Part shown: one piece after another, positions 38,081 through 51,200 of the stretch
Position numbering within the stretch: position 1 is the stretch's first letter
Layout: each line of letters opens with the position of its first letter
Assembly: GCA_027574665.1 (NCBI GenBank)
Contig: CM050659.1
Coordinates: forward strand, 18,391,001 to 18,455,000
Origin: Rhynochetos jubatus
Taxonomy: Eukaryota > Chordata > Aves > Eurypygiformes > Rhynochetidae
Direction of reading: 5' to 3'
Length of the DNA stretch: 64,000 nt
Translations under genes and position numbers: made by a program
Notes under the pieces: model-generated
The model's database searches: none
What the model saw: only the letters and a program-made list of their open reading frames with translations
What the model was told of the DNA's origin: nothing

Positions 38081-41000
38081 GGAAAATGAGACTGAATTAG
38101 AGAAGCCCCACTGCTTTAACTTCACCCATTATTTAACCATGCATATTGATTCACAACTACTACTCAGCCCTTACTAGTTATCCTCTTAATATTATTTTCT
38201 ATACCAAGACCTCTGTAACTAACCATGTGTGCAATTACAGAATTTTGCTTTCCAGATTACCTGGTAAATGGGTTTAACTGCCACAAAATATCACGTTTGT
38301 AATAAATTACTCTACTCTGCAGTTTGGTTTAGCCTAAGGTAATGACAAATGTAACTTCTTCTGAACAAACAATTTACACATAGGCATATGTTTGTGTATT
38401 TAAACGCTGCTGGAAGTTTGTTTGACATTGCGAAACTATCAATATTGACTTTGCACATGAAGGATGAAGCACTAGTATGGGTACAGTCTGCATTTTGGGG
38501 GATGGAAGCGGAAGTCATTCAAGACCCCTTTTCCTTCTGCACGCACCATACTACTACCGAATACGGTTGAAATCCACTGCCTAACCACTGTTCCCTTTTG
38601 CAGGCCAAAATTCTGGGTCGCCTTAAATCCCACAGGAAATTTGCTATTGATTTCAGGAGGACAGAAAATTATAATAACATAAACGCATTTAATATCTCGC
38701 TGTGGCCACAATCATAGATATTTTTCTAAAATCCACAACTCCTGTGCAGTTGAAGAGGTTACAGTCCCTAAATGTTTGCCTGGCCATCAGGCAGATGTCA
38801 CTACCCTGGTAACAAGAGATGACAATAGCTGGCAAGTCTGTGATTCTCCATCCGTTTTACATCCTGACATATAACTTCACTTGCCACCAGCTTCTCTTTA
38901 ATAACACAGGCTGTTCCGTCCCCTCTTGTTGTGGGCTCAGTCTGCAGCATGGGGCAGCCTCGATCTCCCAGCACCAACTGCCAAAACACAGTTTGACAGA
39001 TCTCGTTCTCACCCACGAACCAAGAACAAGCCATGCCCTGAACCATGCCTGCTGGCAGGAGAAAAGTAGGGCAGTGAATTAGAAAGACTGATACACACCA
39101 TAGAAAATTCTGGTCCCCAAAACAGTTGCTGGATCTTTTTCTACCAGGTATCTTCCTAGTGGCTAGTAAGGGCAGAGAGGGAGTTGATAAAGCATTTTCA
39201 GGACCAGTTTGTAATAATGTCTCGGTGACAAATTCCAGCAGAATTAGTACAACAAAAGGCAGCTGTTGTATGTAAAACAGGACAACTTTCACTACTGAAC
39301 ATAACGCAATGTGAAAGAGCAAACTGAGACTTTCATTTTGCCTCACAGCTAAGGAATTTCCCTGCAATCTCCTGTACCTGAAGGTCTTCCACTATATTGC
39401 CAAAGCCAAAGACAACACATTTCCTCTACGAAATGTAAACATAAAGCAGTTCAAAATCTGGCCTCAAGTTCTAGTCTGTAATATTTTTAACTATCCCTAC
39501 TGACCACAGGACAGTTTCCCTGCCAAGGAACTCTGCAGGGCAACAAAGCAAAAGAATAGATTGTTTTGTATAAAAATGGTAGCGTTTTTAGAATATGGAA
39601 CCCTACTGGATAGTTTTCCATCAGGATTAAAATGTCTGTGTGGAACATAGAAGCCTCTGTAAAATGTTTCTCACAGTAGTGGAGATAATTGTTCATTTCT
39701 GTTGCTTTGGTGGGAAATTGGGTCTTAAATGCTAAAACAAAGAAAGCTCATAAGCACACCAGAAAAGCAGGCAGCGTGTGGATTTCAAAACCAAAAAAAT
39801 ACCTCACTTTACCTCCTGGGAAAAGCTTTGTAGAAATACGCTCAGTAAAAGTTGCAAAAAATTACAGCTACGCCAGCATTAGCAGCCAAGAAAGCCTTGT
39901 TACGTTTAAAGATGAAAAGGCAGAGCCGATTTCCAATTACACTTGTGGTATAACATACAGAACAAAGAAAAGGCAAGGGATTGAAGTTACCCCAGCACAC
40001 CGCACATGGTGCACACTTCCAAAGCACTTCTGTGTGTACAACAAAACATTCCCTTTTTATCCAGCCGCATTTCAGTTGGTTGAAAGGCAACCTGGGTTTG
40101 TAAGTTACTACAGTGGACAATAAGCACTGATGTCCTCTGCCAGTGATGACCTTCAGTGCAACTGAGCTCCTAAGCAACTTGGGAAATTACTGTTCCGCCC
40201 CGTTATGCATCACACTTCTTAAAGAAATCCAATGCTGTACTTGCAAAACTTTGCCACAATTGAAGAATTGTTCTCTGGGTAACTCTCTCCATCGCTACCT
40301 ACCAAAAGAAGTTATGGAACCTGAAGCAATACCAATGAAATGAAAATACATGCTTTTCCTCTGCACCGCAGACCTACCGTGGGGCGTTCGTCCAAGTTGC
40401 AAAAACTCCACAAAGCCTCATCACTTATTCTGCTTACGGATCTATCTGAACCATGACTGACAGATCACCACCACTGAGGTCTAAATGTTCTCCGGGGCCA
40501 ATCTGTCTTTTCTGTAAGTATCTCAAAGTTGAGGAGCTCAGGTTAAAGGAATTCACTGTCTGGATTTCACTCCAAACTGCTGAGTGCTGGAATCCCACTT
40601 TAGGCAAAACGCTGTGTTGTTTTGGGTTGTGCAACCAACAGCCAAAAGGTAAAAAGAAATAGGGAACAATTTATTTTAACATAAATATCTGGGGCTTTTC
40701 AATTTCCTTAAGTACCAGCTTCTTGAAAGTAAACTGCTCCTGCCAACCAACAGTTCACAAATGCTGTCCTGAATCCCTCAGTGCTCTCTCCTCTTGCAAT
40801 TTGCTTATAAAACCAGAGCTCCATTCCCAGCCAGAATCCCCCAAAAAGAGGCTTAAAGGGGAGGCTTTCTATACCGGAAGGCAGATTAGGACAATGCTTT
40901 TGGTTTTTTTATCTACTCGGTTTTACAGTATAAATAGTAACGTATTTATCACTGCTTTTATCACAGTCTGTCAAACTACCCTGTACCTACTAAAAACTGC

Positions 41001-41120
41001 TGTAGCACGATGCAGTGGAATAAGAAGAAATAATTGTAGGTATATACCAAAGTGGGGGGTTTGTTTACACTCAAAGGCTCAGCTGCAATTTCATAATAAT
41101 CAGAAACCTGAAGCTATCAA

Positions 41121-42328
41121 ACATAGAACCCAAACATAGGTTTATCTTGGAAGGGACTTTAAAGACCATCTAGTTCCAACCGCCCTGCCGTGGGCAGGGA
41201 CACCCTCCACTAGACCAGGTTGCTCAGAGCCTCATCCAGCCTGGCCTTGGACACTTCCAGGGATGGGGCATCCACAGCTTCTCTGGGCAGCCTGTGCCAG
41301 CGCCTCACTACTACTCTCCCTGGGAAGAATTTCTTCCTGATGTCCAATCTAAATCTCCACGCTTTCAGTTTAAACCCATTACCCCTTGTCCTGTCACTCC
41401 CTGCCCTTGTAAAAAGTCCCCCCCAGCTTCCTTGTAGCCCCTTCAGGCACTGGAAGGTGCTATAAGGTCTCCCCAGAGCCTTCTCTTCTCCAGGCTGAAC
41501 AAGCCCAACTCTCCCAGCCTGTCCCCATAGCAGAGGGGCTCCAGCCCTCTGAGCATCTTCATGGCCTCCTCTGGACTCGTTCCAACCAGTCGATATCCTT
41601 CTTATCTTAAGGGCCCCAAAGCTGGATGTGGAACTGCAGCTGGGGTCTCACAAGAGCTGAGTAGAGGGGGAGAATCATCTCCCTCGACCTGCTGGTCATG
41701 ATTCTTTTGATGCAGCCCAGGATACAGTCAGCTTTCTGGGCTGCCAGCGCACACTGCTGGCTCATGTTCAGCTTCTCAAAAACCAACACCCCCAAATCCT
41801 TCTCCTCAGGGCTGCTCTCAGTCCATTCTCTGCCCAGACTATATTTGTTGGTTCCTTAGATAGTCTCGAATCTGATCTTTCCTACAGCAGGTAGTTCATT
41901 CTCCCAGTTTGCCTTTGACTTCTGCCACTTGGGCCGTGAGGCTTGAATGCTTGATGGTGAAGGCTGAGGCAAACCATTGCTGAGTACCTCAGCCTTCTTC
42001 ACATCCTGGGCAGCCAGGTCTCTTGTGTCCCTAGCCTTCCTTTAATCACTTACGTACCTATAGAAGCTTTTCTAGTTGCCCTTGACGTTCCTGGAAAGAT
42101 TTAATTCTATCAGGGCTTTAGCTTTCTTAATCTGATCCTGGCTGCTCAGACAATTTCTCTGCATTTCTCCCAAGCTACCTGTCCCTGCTTCCACTCTCTG
42201 TAAGCTTCCTTTTTTGTCCAGGAGCTCTTTGTTTATCCAGACATGCTTCCTGGTGGTTTTGTCTGACTTCCTCTTTATTAGGATGCATCGCTCCTAAGCT
42301 TGGAGGAGGTGATCCTTGAATATTAACA
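41121..42328 (-). repeat. CR1 LINE, 5' truncated and internally deleted
   Basis: Read on the minus strand, 42328 to about 41860 encodes the linker between the endonuclease and reverse-transcriptase domains of CR1 ORF2 (recognisable pieces: RKHVWINKELLDKK, KAKALIELNLSRNVKGN, KARDTRDLAAQDVKKAEVL). From about 41838 to 41121 it encodes the ORF2 end ([50 protein letters not shown]) and the 3' tail. The catalytic RT core that belongs between them is absent, so the join near 41838-41860 is a large deletion or two independent CR1 copies abutting. The reading frame is broken in several places. It has the same orientation as IL1RAPL2. Confidence 0.93.
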
Positions 42329-43385
42329 TGTGTCAATTAAAGATTTTTGGGAAAGAAGGCAAAATGTAAATCAGAGATTGAAGGAATAATTTGTACAAAA
42401 CATGGTGAGTTCCTAAGGATTGCTACTTGCTCTGGAATTTTTCATCTCAGCAGGACTATAAGCACCAAAAGTTTTAATGAACATTAACAAACTATAATTC
42501 GCGTCTCTATTTCATCTGCACAGCCCTGCTTCACATGAGATTTGGCAACTGAGTCCCAGGCTTGGCACCAATCTATCGTGTGCGCTCTGCTCTGTACGCT
42601 GCTCACCATCTGTCCAAGCAACAGCCGAAAAAACTCCCCTGTCACAGACCTACAGCGCTCTGAATTATACATGCTGCTTGCAGCTGCCCCCGACACGCTG
42701 GGATGAGGCGAGCACAGGCCAGTGCTGACCTGAACCAAACAGTTGGCTGATCCATCTTTCACGTTTCCCACAAGAATGTGGCTAGACCAAACCACTGCTG
42801 GGAAGCCGTGACATTTTATTTAATGGCCGATTACTTAAAACATTAAATGTGATGAAAGGAGGACCTGTTGTACCCCAAAAGGGAAGTCGGACATATGACT
42901 TTCAATGAAGTTATAATGAATATTCCCAGGACTGTCTTGCCAATTTTAAGAAATCCCTCATTAAGCATTTAATTTCACAGCATTTTTTTTCCCTGGAAAA
43001 TACAACTCTGGTAAAGATTTGATGCTTCCTTTATAATTTATAACTTTATTCTGTACAGATACTACAGTGTGCTGGTACACCCGCATAAACAGAAGCACAA
43101 TAGATTGTGTGGGTATACACTGATACTCAAGGGGTAGGGGAAAGGAAGGGAAACTCAATCATGAGAGTTACAACCAATTGCCAAAAGGACCACCAATGTA
43201 TAAACTCAGACTAAATTAGTACTAAGGATTTATCTGAAATGGCTCTGCCTGTGAAAGGTAGTAATAAATAATACAAACACCTAAATATATGTGTGTATAT
43301 GTTTTATCTGGGAAATACACAATCCACTAACACTGGCAATTATTTTTGCCACTTAAGAAACGACACAAAGCACAGAAGGATGATC
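42329..43385 (-). other. Intronic stretch with no recognised feature
   Basis: About 1 kb between the CR1 and the MIR-like SINE. I see no exon, repeat or regulatory signal that I can support; a 103-codon minus-strand frame at 42484-42795 has no family signature. Confidence 0.65.
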
Positions 43386-43515
43386 AGTGTGCCTCATGGC
43401 CTAATGGATAAAGCAAGACAGAGTGATGGAAATCAGGGTTTTCCTCCTAACTCTGCCACCAGCCTGCTGCGTGTCCTTGGACAAGGCTGTGGGTGCCAGT
43501 TTCCCCATATGTAGA
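43386..43515 (+). repeat. MIR/CORE-SINE-like element
   Basis: A tRNA-type A-box-like word (tggcctaatgg, 43397-43407) is followed by the MIR-like core ctctgccacc (43451-43460), gtgtccttggacaag (43471-43485) and cagtttccccat (43497-43508). In the MIR consensus as I remember it the order is ctctgccac, ctgtgtgaccttgggcaag and cagtttccccatctgta, with similar spacing. The match is diverged, as expected for an old amniote element. The 3' half beyond about 43515 is not clearly recognisable. Confidence 0.7.
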
Positions 43516-45339
43516 GCCCTGGGCTCCTTGGTATCAAGCTTGGAGCTGGAGACACTGGAGCAGATTTGCCCAGAGCCAACCTCTCTCTAGCACAGCCGGT
43601 GCCGAGCTGGAACTACCACGTCCATCTGGATTTTTCTTGCCCTTGAAGAATTGCCTGACTATCCCTGTGCCCTGCTGTGCAAGGTTCCCAGCAGAAGGCA
43701 TATTTTGTGGACCGAGCAATGCAGAAATGCAGGACTGGTTTGAATCTGGTGCTGTTCTCAAGCTAGCAAGCTCTTCTGAAGCCTGGACGGTGGGGGAGCA
43801 AATACACCTACAGCCAGACGGGCTGCAACTCTGTATGGACCACCCCCAAACCTGCACGGTCCCCAGCAGAAGCACTGTGTCCACCCTAGACTGCCCCAGG
43901 CTCTTTAGTGCAGGACTGCAGCACAGAAAAGCCCAGGCTGGCTCATCACATCAGCTCTGTGCTGCACAAGAGCAGTGAGACTGCATCCTGCCCAGGCAGA
44001 GCAGAGCCCCAGCTCCATTTTTCTGCCTCCCTGCATGCAGATAAATGACAGCAAATGTGTTATTATTTAACTCCTCCCGCTGAGCCCTACAAACGCCATT
44101 GGAGAGAAGATGTATAGGTTTGAATTATTATATTGGAGGAAGGAATCTCTTTTCACTGTCTCAGAACCCAAGTGTCGTAGACTACATCCAAGTGTACTCT
44201 GTCAAAGCCTTCTTGCTTATTCCTACCAACAGTCACACTGAAATCAATACGGCAGACAAGATTTGGCCTGCTGTTGCTAAGCTAGAAGCAAAGAGAATGT
44301 CATTTTCAAGGACTACATTCACTGACTACAACAAATTAGTCTCCAGTGAACCTGCGTACATTTGGGTATTTTGTTTTATTGATGGCTTTAGAAGCTGCTA
44401 AACACCTGGCTCTTGCTACCTAAAAAGATTTAAAATGAATATTAATGGAGAAAAATAAATGATCATACGGATGAGAGGCGCCTTTGTGTGCTAACTAAGT
44501 AAAAGTTTGAGCGCTTACAGAACTTAACTGCAAAACTCCTACTAACATCAGGGCTTAAATCTGCAGGGATGTGGCAGGGAAACGCAGCATGGCCTTACCA
44601 ACCAAGTTTTTAATCTTTAAATTTCTTCTTCCTGCCTGCATTGACCAAATTTTCATCTTACACTTTGTATGTGCAGAGCTCCCACTCCGCTTCAATCCTT
44701 AATGAGTATCACTAACAACAATAATTACTATAACAATAAAATTTGAGATTTTAAAGAAAATCATAATATTTTCTCATTAATCAATTGATTTCTTTCATTT
44801 GGTTTATATTTATGTGGATTCTCAAAATATACAAAGAATAGCCAACCCTTCCTTAAAGATCACTGTGATTTAACATCACGTTTTTTAGATGCTTTAGAAG
44901 TCACACTTAATTCTTCAGTTTAAATATTCAATAGCATTTCTCGAGGAACATTTTTCTCTTGGTTATATTAACATGCTCTGACAAGTAAATATAATAATGA
45001 GATTAACAGTCCAGCTGTGAAACAAAACACTGAAATTCTGTAACTGCTGCCAGGCGAGCAGTTATGTATTGGCAGGTTTGGTGAGCTGCACTGGCTTCTC
45101 CATTATCCACTCATCCTCCTGCAACAGGAATACGAGGACTCTTCAAAAACCATGATACATGTCTGTCTATTCATGTCCCTGTGAAGAGCTTGTGCCCCAA
45201 ACTCATGAATCTGACGAACCGGACTTTGACTACTTCCTCATTTCCAGTAAAATGCAAAAGTTAGACCAAAATTTTGAATGTGAAACCTCTTTACTGGTTT
45301 AAAACACGTAGACAGAGCTGTATAAATCATGGGGCAAGG
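43516..45339 (-). other. Intronic stretch with no recognised gene
   Basis: It is GC-richer from 43516 to about 44040, with overlapping open frames on both strands (161 codons on plus, 116 on minus) and no recognisable domain. After 44400 it becomes very AT-rich. The block at 44690-45010 is listed as a possible conserved element. Confidence 0.6.
44690..45010. promoter_or_regulatory. Candidate conserved non-coding element, AT-rich
   Basis: It contains repeated acaat/attgt-type words (possible SOX sites, for example aacaacaataattactataa), attaatcaattgat, and no coding frame. It could equally be ordinary AT-rich intron; this is the weakest of the four candidates. Confidence 0.18.
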
Positions 45340-45760
45340 GGATGACAACTAGGAGCATGGATGCTTTGTCAGCTAGGACTGAGCCTTGGGAGTGGATGCT
45401 CCACAGGAGGGGTTGCAAAGATGAACACGTGCGCTACTCTCTGCTTTCATCAGTGACCTGGAGGCAAACACAAGATCACTTACTGACATATTTGCAGGTG
45501 ACAAACTGTGGTTCAGAGATACACCATGAGGAGGACCAGCCAGTGAAAATGACAGGAATCACTGGCAAGCCGTGCCCAGACAAATTAAATACATTTTAAT
45601 TTAGCCAAATACAAGGCCTTTAGAAACAAGAAACACAAATCTGCTTGCAGGAAGAGGAATGCCTCTGCCATTCCAGAAAGGATCTGCATGATTGTGAACA
45701 AATACACAGAGATATCTACACATATGTACCAGCTCCCAGTATTATCTTAGATGTATGAAA
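45340..45760 (+). repeat. Decayed CR1-type LINE relic with reverse-transcriptase motif
   Basis: Near 45446-45505 the plus strand reads FISDLEANTRSLTDIFAGD, matching the CR1 segment FINDLD...FADD that carries the RT catalytic motif. Further on (about 45590-45700) it reads FNLAKYKAFRNKKHKSACRK in another frame, matching the CR1 FNxxKCKVLHLG region and what follows. At least one frame change and several stops separate them, so it is long dead. Both ends are vague and no CR1 3' tail is visible. The subfamily appears older than the copies at 2335 and 41121. Confidence 0.68.
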
Positions 45761-48221
45761 ACGCTTATTCCTCAAATTTGAATACTTAAGGGCAACAAGA
45801 AGAGGTAGGGGAGCGTATACAGTACTTGTGAGACCTTGTACTAGCACGCAGTGTGTTCATGTCTTAGGAAAAACTGGAAAGAACTATAGAAAACAGCCCC
45901 AAAACCTTGACTACTGGAGAAAAATCCACGTAGCGAGACTGCAGAAATCTCAATACATTCAGCTGATAAAGAAAAGATGATTGACAAGTGACTCGTTTAT
46001 ACAGTGTAAGCACTTTCCCAGGGAGAAAACAAACACTGGGTACTTACAGTCTCTCTTGTCTAGCAGGGAAATTACACAAGAAGAACTAATGGCTGGGAAC
46101 TGAAGCCAGACAAATTCATTTGGGAAACAAGGCATTACTTTTGAATGCTGAGCCAAGCAATATAGCGAGATCTCCATTTCTTTACTTTTCAGTTGGGGGA
46201 TGCCTTCGGAGAATAAGCACTGCACAGACACAGTTTTGGGCTCGGTCTGAGAGTACCAGGGTAAGCTCACATACAGGGGATAAAATACAACAATATTCCA
46301 GATTTTTCTGATCTTAAAATAAATAAATTTATCCATGTACCCAGACCTTTTGGTCAAAGAGATGGAATAGTCAAACACTGCAGTGCAGCAATGGGGACCC
46401 GCTGACACTAGCGACAAATTTGCCACTAGCAGGTAGCAACACCATTCACAATAACCAGCCAAGAAAATGGTCTGCCGTCACCACTGCTGAGGGTACAGGC
46501 TGTATTGCTAATCTTTTAATACTGAAGGGCAACTCTTTTAGTGTTATTAGATCCTCCCTGCTGATACTTCCCACAATATCTCACTGGCACTTTCATGCTG
46601 TTCTCTGAACTGGATCTAGTTCTGCTTAGCAGCCCTTAAGGGGCTTCCCAAAGCTCTTCCATTCACTTTCAGCACCCCAAAAGACTTGCAATACTCCTCT
46701 ATATTGGCAGCGTTGTCAATCAGCAACAGACACGATACTGCCAAGCGCAGACAAATGCCACTTCAGCAGGCCACTGAAGAAAAGAAGGAAATCCCAAGCC
46801 TAAAAAGCTCAACAAATTATATCAGGAAAAACTGCTTCAGCACTTCAGTCTACTTGGGCAGCCTGTCTGTGGCAAACACGGCTGAAGATCCAAAAAGTCA
46901 GACTTGTGTCTGCATAGATGTTAGGTAGCACCTCACTGTGTTGGGAACTCTTAATGCACATCCATATTGCTTTTGTAAATGGTTAGGGACGTCCCTAAAT
47001 TACCTCTCTTGAACAATTTTTATTTCTCCAATGAAACCCTTACGGACTTGGTGATTTTACATGAGTGAAAAATCCAGGCAAATCTTGGGACAGGCCTTGA
47101 AACAGGAAATATCCACTTGTTCTTGAATGAGGTATTGAAAAAAGAGAAAAGAAATTAAATAAAACAGCATTGCCTCTGCAACATAAAACATGTTTTAATG
47201 TTCCAGCTCTGGTCATGTCTCCAAAGGCTTGTTAGCTGATTTCACTTGAATTAGCTCCATTGGGGGAAAAAAAGAAAAAAAACCAAACACCACAAAAAAA
47301 CCACCAAAAAACCAAAAACCTGTAACAAGCTGGCATGAGATACCTGTAAAACAAGCTGAGAGTTTCCTTACTCATTTTGCCTTATTATTACATATAAAAC
47401 CTGAACAGGAGAGCTCAAACATGCCTTAGACCTTCCTCTGCCTGTACCAGCTGCTGGCAAGCAGTCGCTGCAGCACCAGCGGTATGGCATACTTCCCCAT
47501 CCCAGGATTACTGCAGCATGTGTTTTTCCATGACATTCCCGAGGAGTGCTCACATTCCCCTGGGCGAAGCACCTGAACACATCCCATGCCAACTCCCCAG
47601 ACTGCATTTCAGTGCTGTATAGGCACCAGCAGCATGTGCCAGGTGGAAGTCCCTCACACCTTATGTGCACAGGAGGGGTGTCACCACCACAGGGCCTGAC
47701 AGGGTTTGGTCACTCACAACACACTTGTCATTGCAGCACCTGAGACTGACATTAAAGAATTCCTCTACTCCGCACAGCTCCTGAATCGCAAACTCACGCG
47801 ATCCTGGTCCTCACTGACTAACTACTGGGACAATCGAATCAGATGCCAAGAACCAGGACGATGGTGCTCTGTACTCATTTAACATTTCTTCCTCTCCCTC
47901 TCAAGCAGAGGGGAATTCTCCTTTAAAACTATGGCTTATTTAACTAAAGTAAGATGAAGAGCACTCTACAGCAAGCATGACCCAGCACTCTAAACGGAGA
48001 GGTACTCCCTCAGTACAAGGTACAACAGGCACCCACAGACTCTTCCGTCAAAGAGAATCTTAGCATAGGAGTTTTTGGAAAGCAGGAGGCTATTAAGTTT
48101 AAAAGATAAGTTTCTAGTGACATTGTATTTAAAAAAACCCGAGTTTGCTTATTTTCGTACAAACAGGTTTTCAAACAAGAGATTAGTCTGCCATTCCTGA
48201 AATGAATCAATAGATTTTTAA
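45761..48221 (-). other. Intronic stretch with no recognised gene
   Basis: The LINE relic may extend to about 45900. A 167-codon minus-strand frame at 45959-46462 has no recognisable domain. An A/C-rich low-complexity tract lies at 47267-47320. There is nothing else that I can support. Confidence 0.6.
47267..47320. repeat. A/C-rich low-complexity tract
   Basis: A runs are broken by CC pairs (for example aaaaaaccaccaaaaaacca is typical of its texture). On the transcribed strand it reads as multiple GG pairs separated by T runs. Confidence 0.85.
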
Positions 48222-48290
48222 GTGCTGAAGCTAGCCATCCCTGACATCATCCAGTCTGGCCTCTGGTGTAACATAATGGTAGGATTTGGA
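48222..48290. repeat. Possible ancient amniote repeat relic
   Basis: Words gacatcatccagtctggcct and tctggtgtaacataatgg resemble the remembered consensus gatcatctagtctgacct and cctgtataacacaggcc of an old CR1-like sauropsid repeat. About 45 bases align by eye with many changes. Confidence 0.42.
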
Positions 48291-51200
48291 ACAGGAAAAC
48301 ACAATCATTAGGGAAACTGCGACAAGAAAAGAGCTAATCCATCTTTTGGAGGCTAAACCACAAGCAGTGGAAGCTCCTCTTCTATCAGGGGAAGGTTGCA
48401 GCCCTGAAAAGCTGCGGGTTTGGGTTGGATGCTTGTGTCAGGAAGAGCTTTTGTTTCCATGAAGATAGCACGGATTGTGAGGCCAGACTGTTCTGCAGGA
48501 TGTCCCCTCCTTGTGGGTGCAATGTGCCCCAGTCCTCACCCGCACTGCAATGATTACAGCCACTGCAAGATTAGTAGCAGCAGGTGAAATCCTTAAGGGG
48601 TCTCAAAGCCCTGGCTGGAGATGACCACGTTGCGTATCTGAGGCCTCAAATTAGTTCTCCAGCTCTATTTGGCAAAGCACAAATGCACAGGTCGCAACAG
48701 AAAGAGGCCCTGGATCTACCAGGGGATATAAGCATAAGCCCAAGTATTTAGCAATGGGCTTCAGCACAACCTTTGCCAAACGGAGCCCTAAAATTTCCCA
48801 TTTTACTGACTGTCATTACAGGGAGGAGCTCACGGATGGCTGGTGCATCACACAGACCACCAGCAGCCTGCTCGCAGTCCCTCCGAAGCTCTGCACGCCC
48901 TCCATGAAAACCCGCACAACTACTCCATTTCTAGCTAAGTGGAAGCAATCAGTACTTGAGAGGGGGAAGGAAAAAACCCAAAAGGCTTGGTTTTGAAAAT
49001 AGGTGATAATCAGAACCAGCGTTCCAAGCTGGTTTTACCAGTACAGAACAGGAGGATGAGATCTGAGCTGTTTCAGTAGCACTAACTCGCAGTGCAAGGA
49101 GATAAAACAACAGATGTCCCCACAGAGCTACAAAATGACCATCACCTCTGCTGCCCCCAAGCATTGATGGGGTGTTAATTTTCCTCTGGAGGAATGAGGG
49201 TGGCAAACCAGCACCCAGATGGTAAAAAAGAAAGTGACTTTCAGAAATTTCTGGAGTAGGCAGATAAATTTAACACCTACAATTCAAGCAGCCACCGATT
49301 TCAGCAGGATGAGAATTCAGCTCCCCGGTCACTGCCATCGTATTTTCCTCATCATTTTCACTGCCCTTTAAAAGCTGGGTGTTGCGATGTGTGCAGTGGC
49401 CAGGGCAATAGTGAAACGTGCAGAGCTGTGACCGTAGATGGTCCACTTGGGCAGTGCCGGGAAGGTAGAGTCTATTTCCCTGACTTCTTTTCAAACTTGT
49501 CCCTAAAGCAGTACAATTTCTTTGACGTCAGAGGTAGCAAAGAAAAACTATTTATTAGATTGACTGCTTCTGTTTCATCTATTTAATGTTTCTGGTGTAA
49601 ACGTCTCTACCCATTTGGTGACTTGAGATCTTATTTATGCTTGTAAATCTGTGCTTAACATTTTACGTTATTATAGAAATAAGCTTCTTTTAAATGTTTC
49701 GCTACTTTTTATTTATTTTTATTAGAACAGGCAAATCCTCACTGGCTTAGTTTCCAAGTGAACACATCAACTCCCAAATCCTTATGGCTTCTGAAATAAC
49801 GGTTTCCTTGTCTGTGGCATTTTATGAGTTATTTTCTTTCTTACAGCCTGGACTTTTGGGGTTACTCGTAACGTGCCATCTCAAACTGTCTTACTGGTCA
49901 CTCAGGAAGATGAATTCAGCAACTACAGGATTTGTCATGAGTGGACTGAGGCACTTTTGAACCACCTCTTTAATTACATACTAGAGTCACCAGGGTGCTG
50001 TCCTCTGCGAAGGCACCACATTCACGCAGATCACCACAAACACCACCCAAATTCCTGTTCCCGAATCCTGTTGTAGGGGAAGCAGTACTGATGCCCAGAC
50101 ACGGATTTCACCTCGCCAGCCCTGTTCACATAAGCATGGCACATGATTCTTCAACACACTCTGATCTGGAGCACACACAAAAGGTATCAGAACAACATAA
50201 CCTGGCCCAGCAAATAATTGGTTTAAATTGGACTTGAATTCCTCTCTAGCAGAGGGAACCAAACGCAGAATAAGTGCTCAGGCAGCAGGATGTGGTCCTG
50301 CACCAGGCAAACCAGGGAAAGGGTGTATTTTAACTGCCATTCGGATCAGATCGAGCCTGCCACAGCCCGTCTTCAGGTCACTTCCTGCTTTTTCTTATGC
50401 CAAGAAGGGGTCAGTGCCTTAATTCCCAAAGACAGCGGGATGTTAACAAACAAGTAACTGAAAAGACCCGACATCCAAAGCTATGCTTTTTCTTCTTTTC
50501 AACAACTGCAGAATCAAACACGAGATTTTCAGTTCTCCCTTAAACTCTGGCAACAGGCTATATCCCTCAATCTCTCTTCCAGAGGAAATTATTTTTGTAT
50601 AGCCTTAGCTCCCTTCTTCCAGCCCTTTGAATAGCAACCCATAGTTAGTGTCTATATAAGAAACGCTTTTTTAGCTGTTGAAGGCTGTAGCTCACCATTT
50701 CTCTTTCTTAGAACTACTTATTTAGCAGCTCTCTTCCACCTACAGATTTCTTCTTTAAGATTATTCGTATTTTCCTCTGGGGGGAATGATTTCTGAGGAG
50801 CTGTTCCTGACAGGAGAACAAATGTTTTAAGACCTGAACCCATTACTTTTACATGCCTGGCAAGAATAAGGATTCATAGTCACCTTTTGTGAAGTAAGAA
50901 CTTAAATCTGACTTACAAAAAGTAGAAAAGATGTTAGACGAGCAGAAAAAGCCAGGAAGGATGCTTTTCCCCTCTTTAAACTCCTTACTCATTTAACTAC
51001 AGTGCATATCTACGCTTTTGAGATAAATTTTGGCAGCATCAAAACCCAAGCTCCCAGAATCCCTAACGCGCAAAACAGTGACACACTACATGGACAAACT
51101 GGAATTATGGAGTGCCACCAGCCAGCACGGCAGGAATTCGTTTACGTGACTCTAACATGAATTTAAATTAAGCAACACCTGATTATGCACATCCCAGTAC

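Larger units (their letters stand above)
33361..41120 (-). other. Intronic stretch with no recognised gene
   Basis: There are two candidate conserved blocks (33370-33680 and 37740-38080). It also contains the longest open frame in the window, 188 codons at 38801-39367 on the minus strand, but the composition is unremarkable, there is no domain signature, and about one frame of that length is expected by chance in 64 kb. No receptor exon was found. Confidence 0.6.

Noticed and set aside
38801-39367. 188-codon minus-strand open frame, the longest in the window
   Set aside because: No domain, signal or repeat signature. About one frame of this length is expected by chance in 64 kb of six-frame sequence, and there is no splice or promoter context.
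39689-40123. 144-codon plus-strand frame containing SNYTCGITYR, which resembles an Ig-domain Cys region
   Set aside because: It is on the opposite strand to the receptor gene, the other Ig-domain landmarks are missing, and no family is recognisable.
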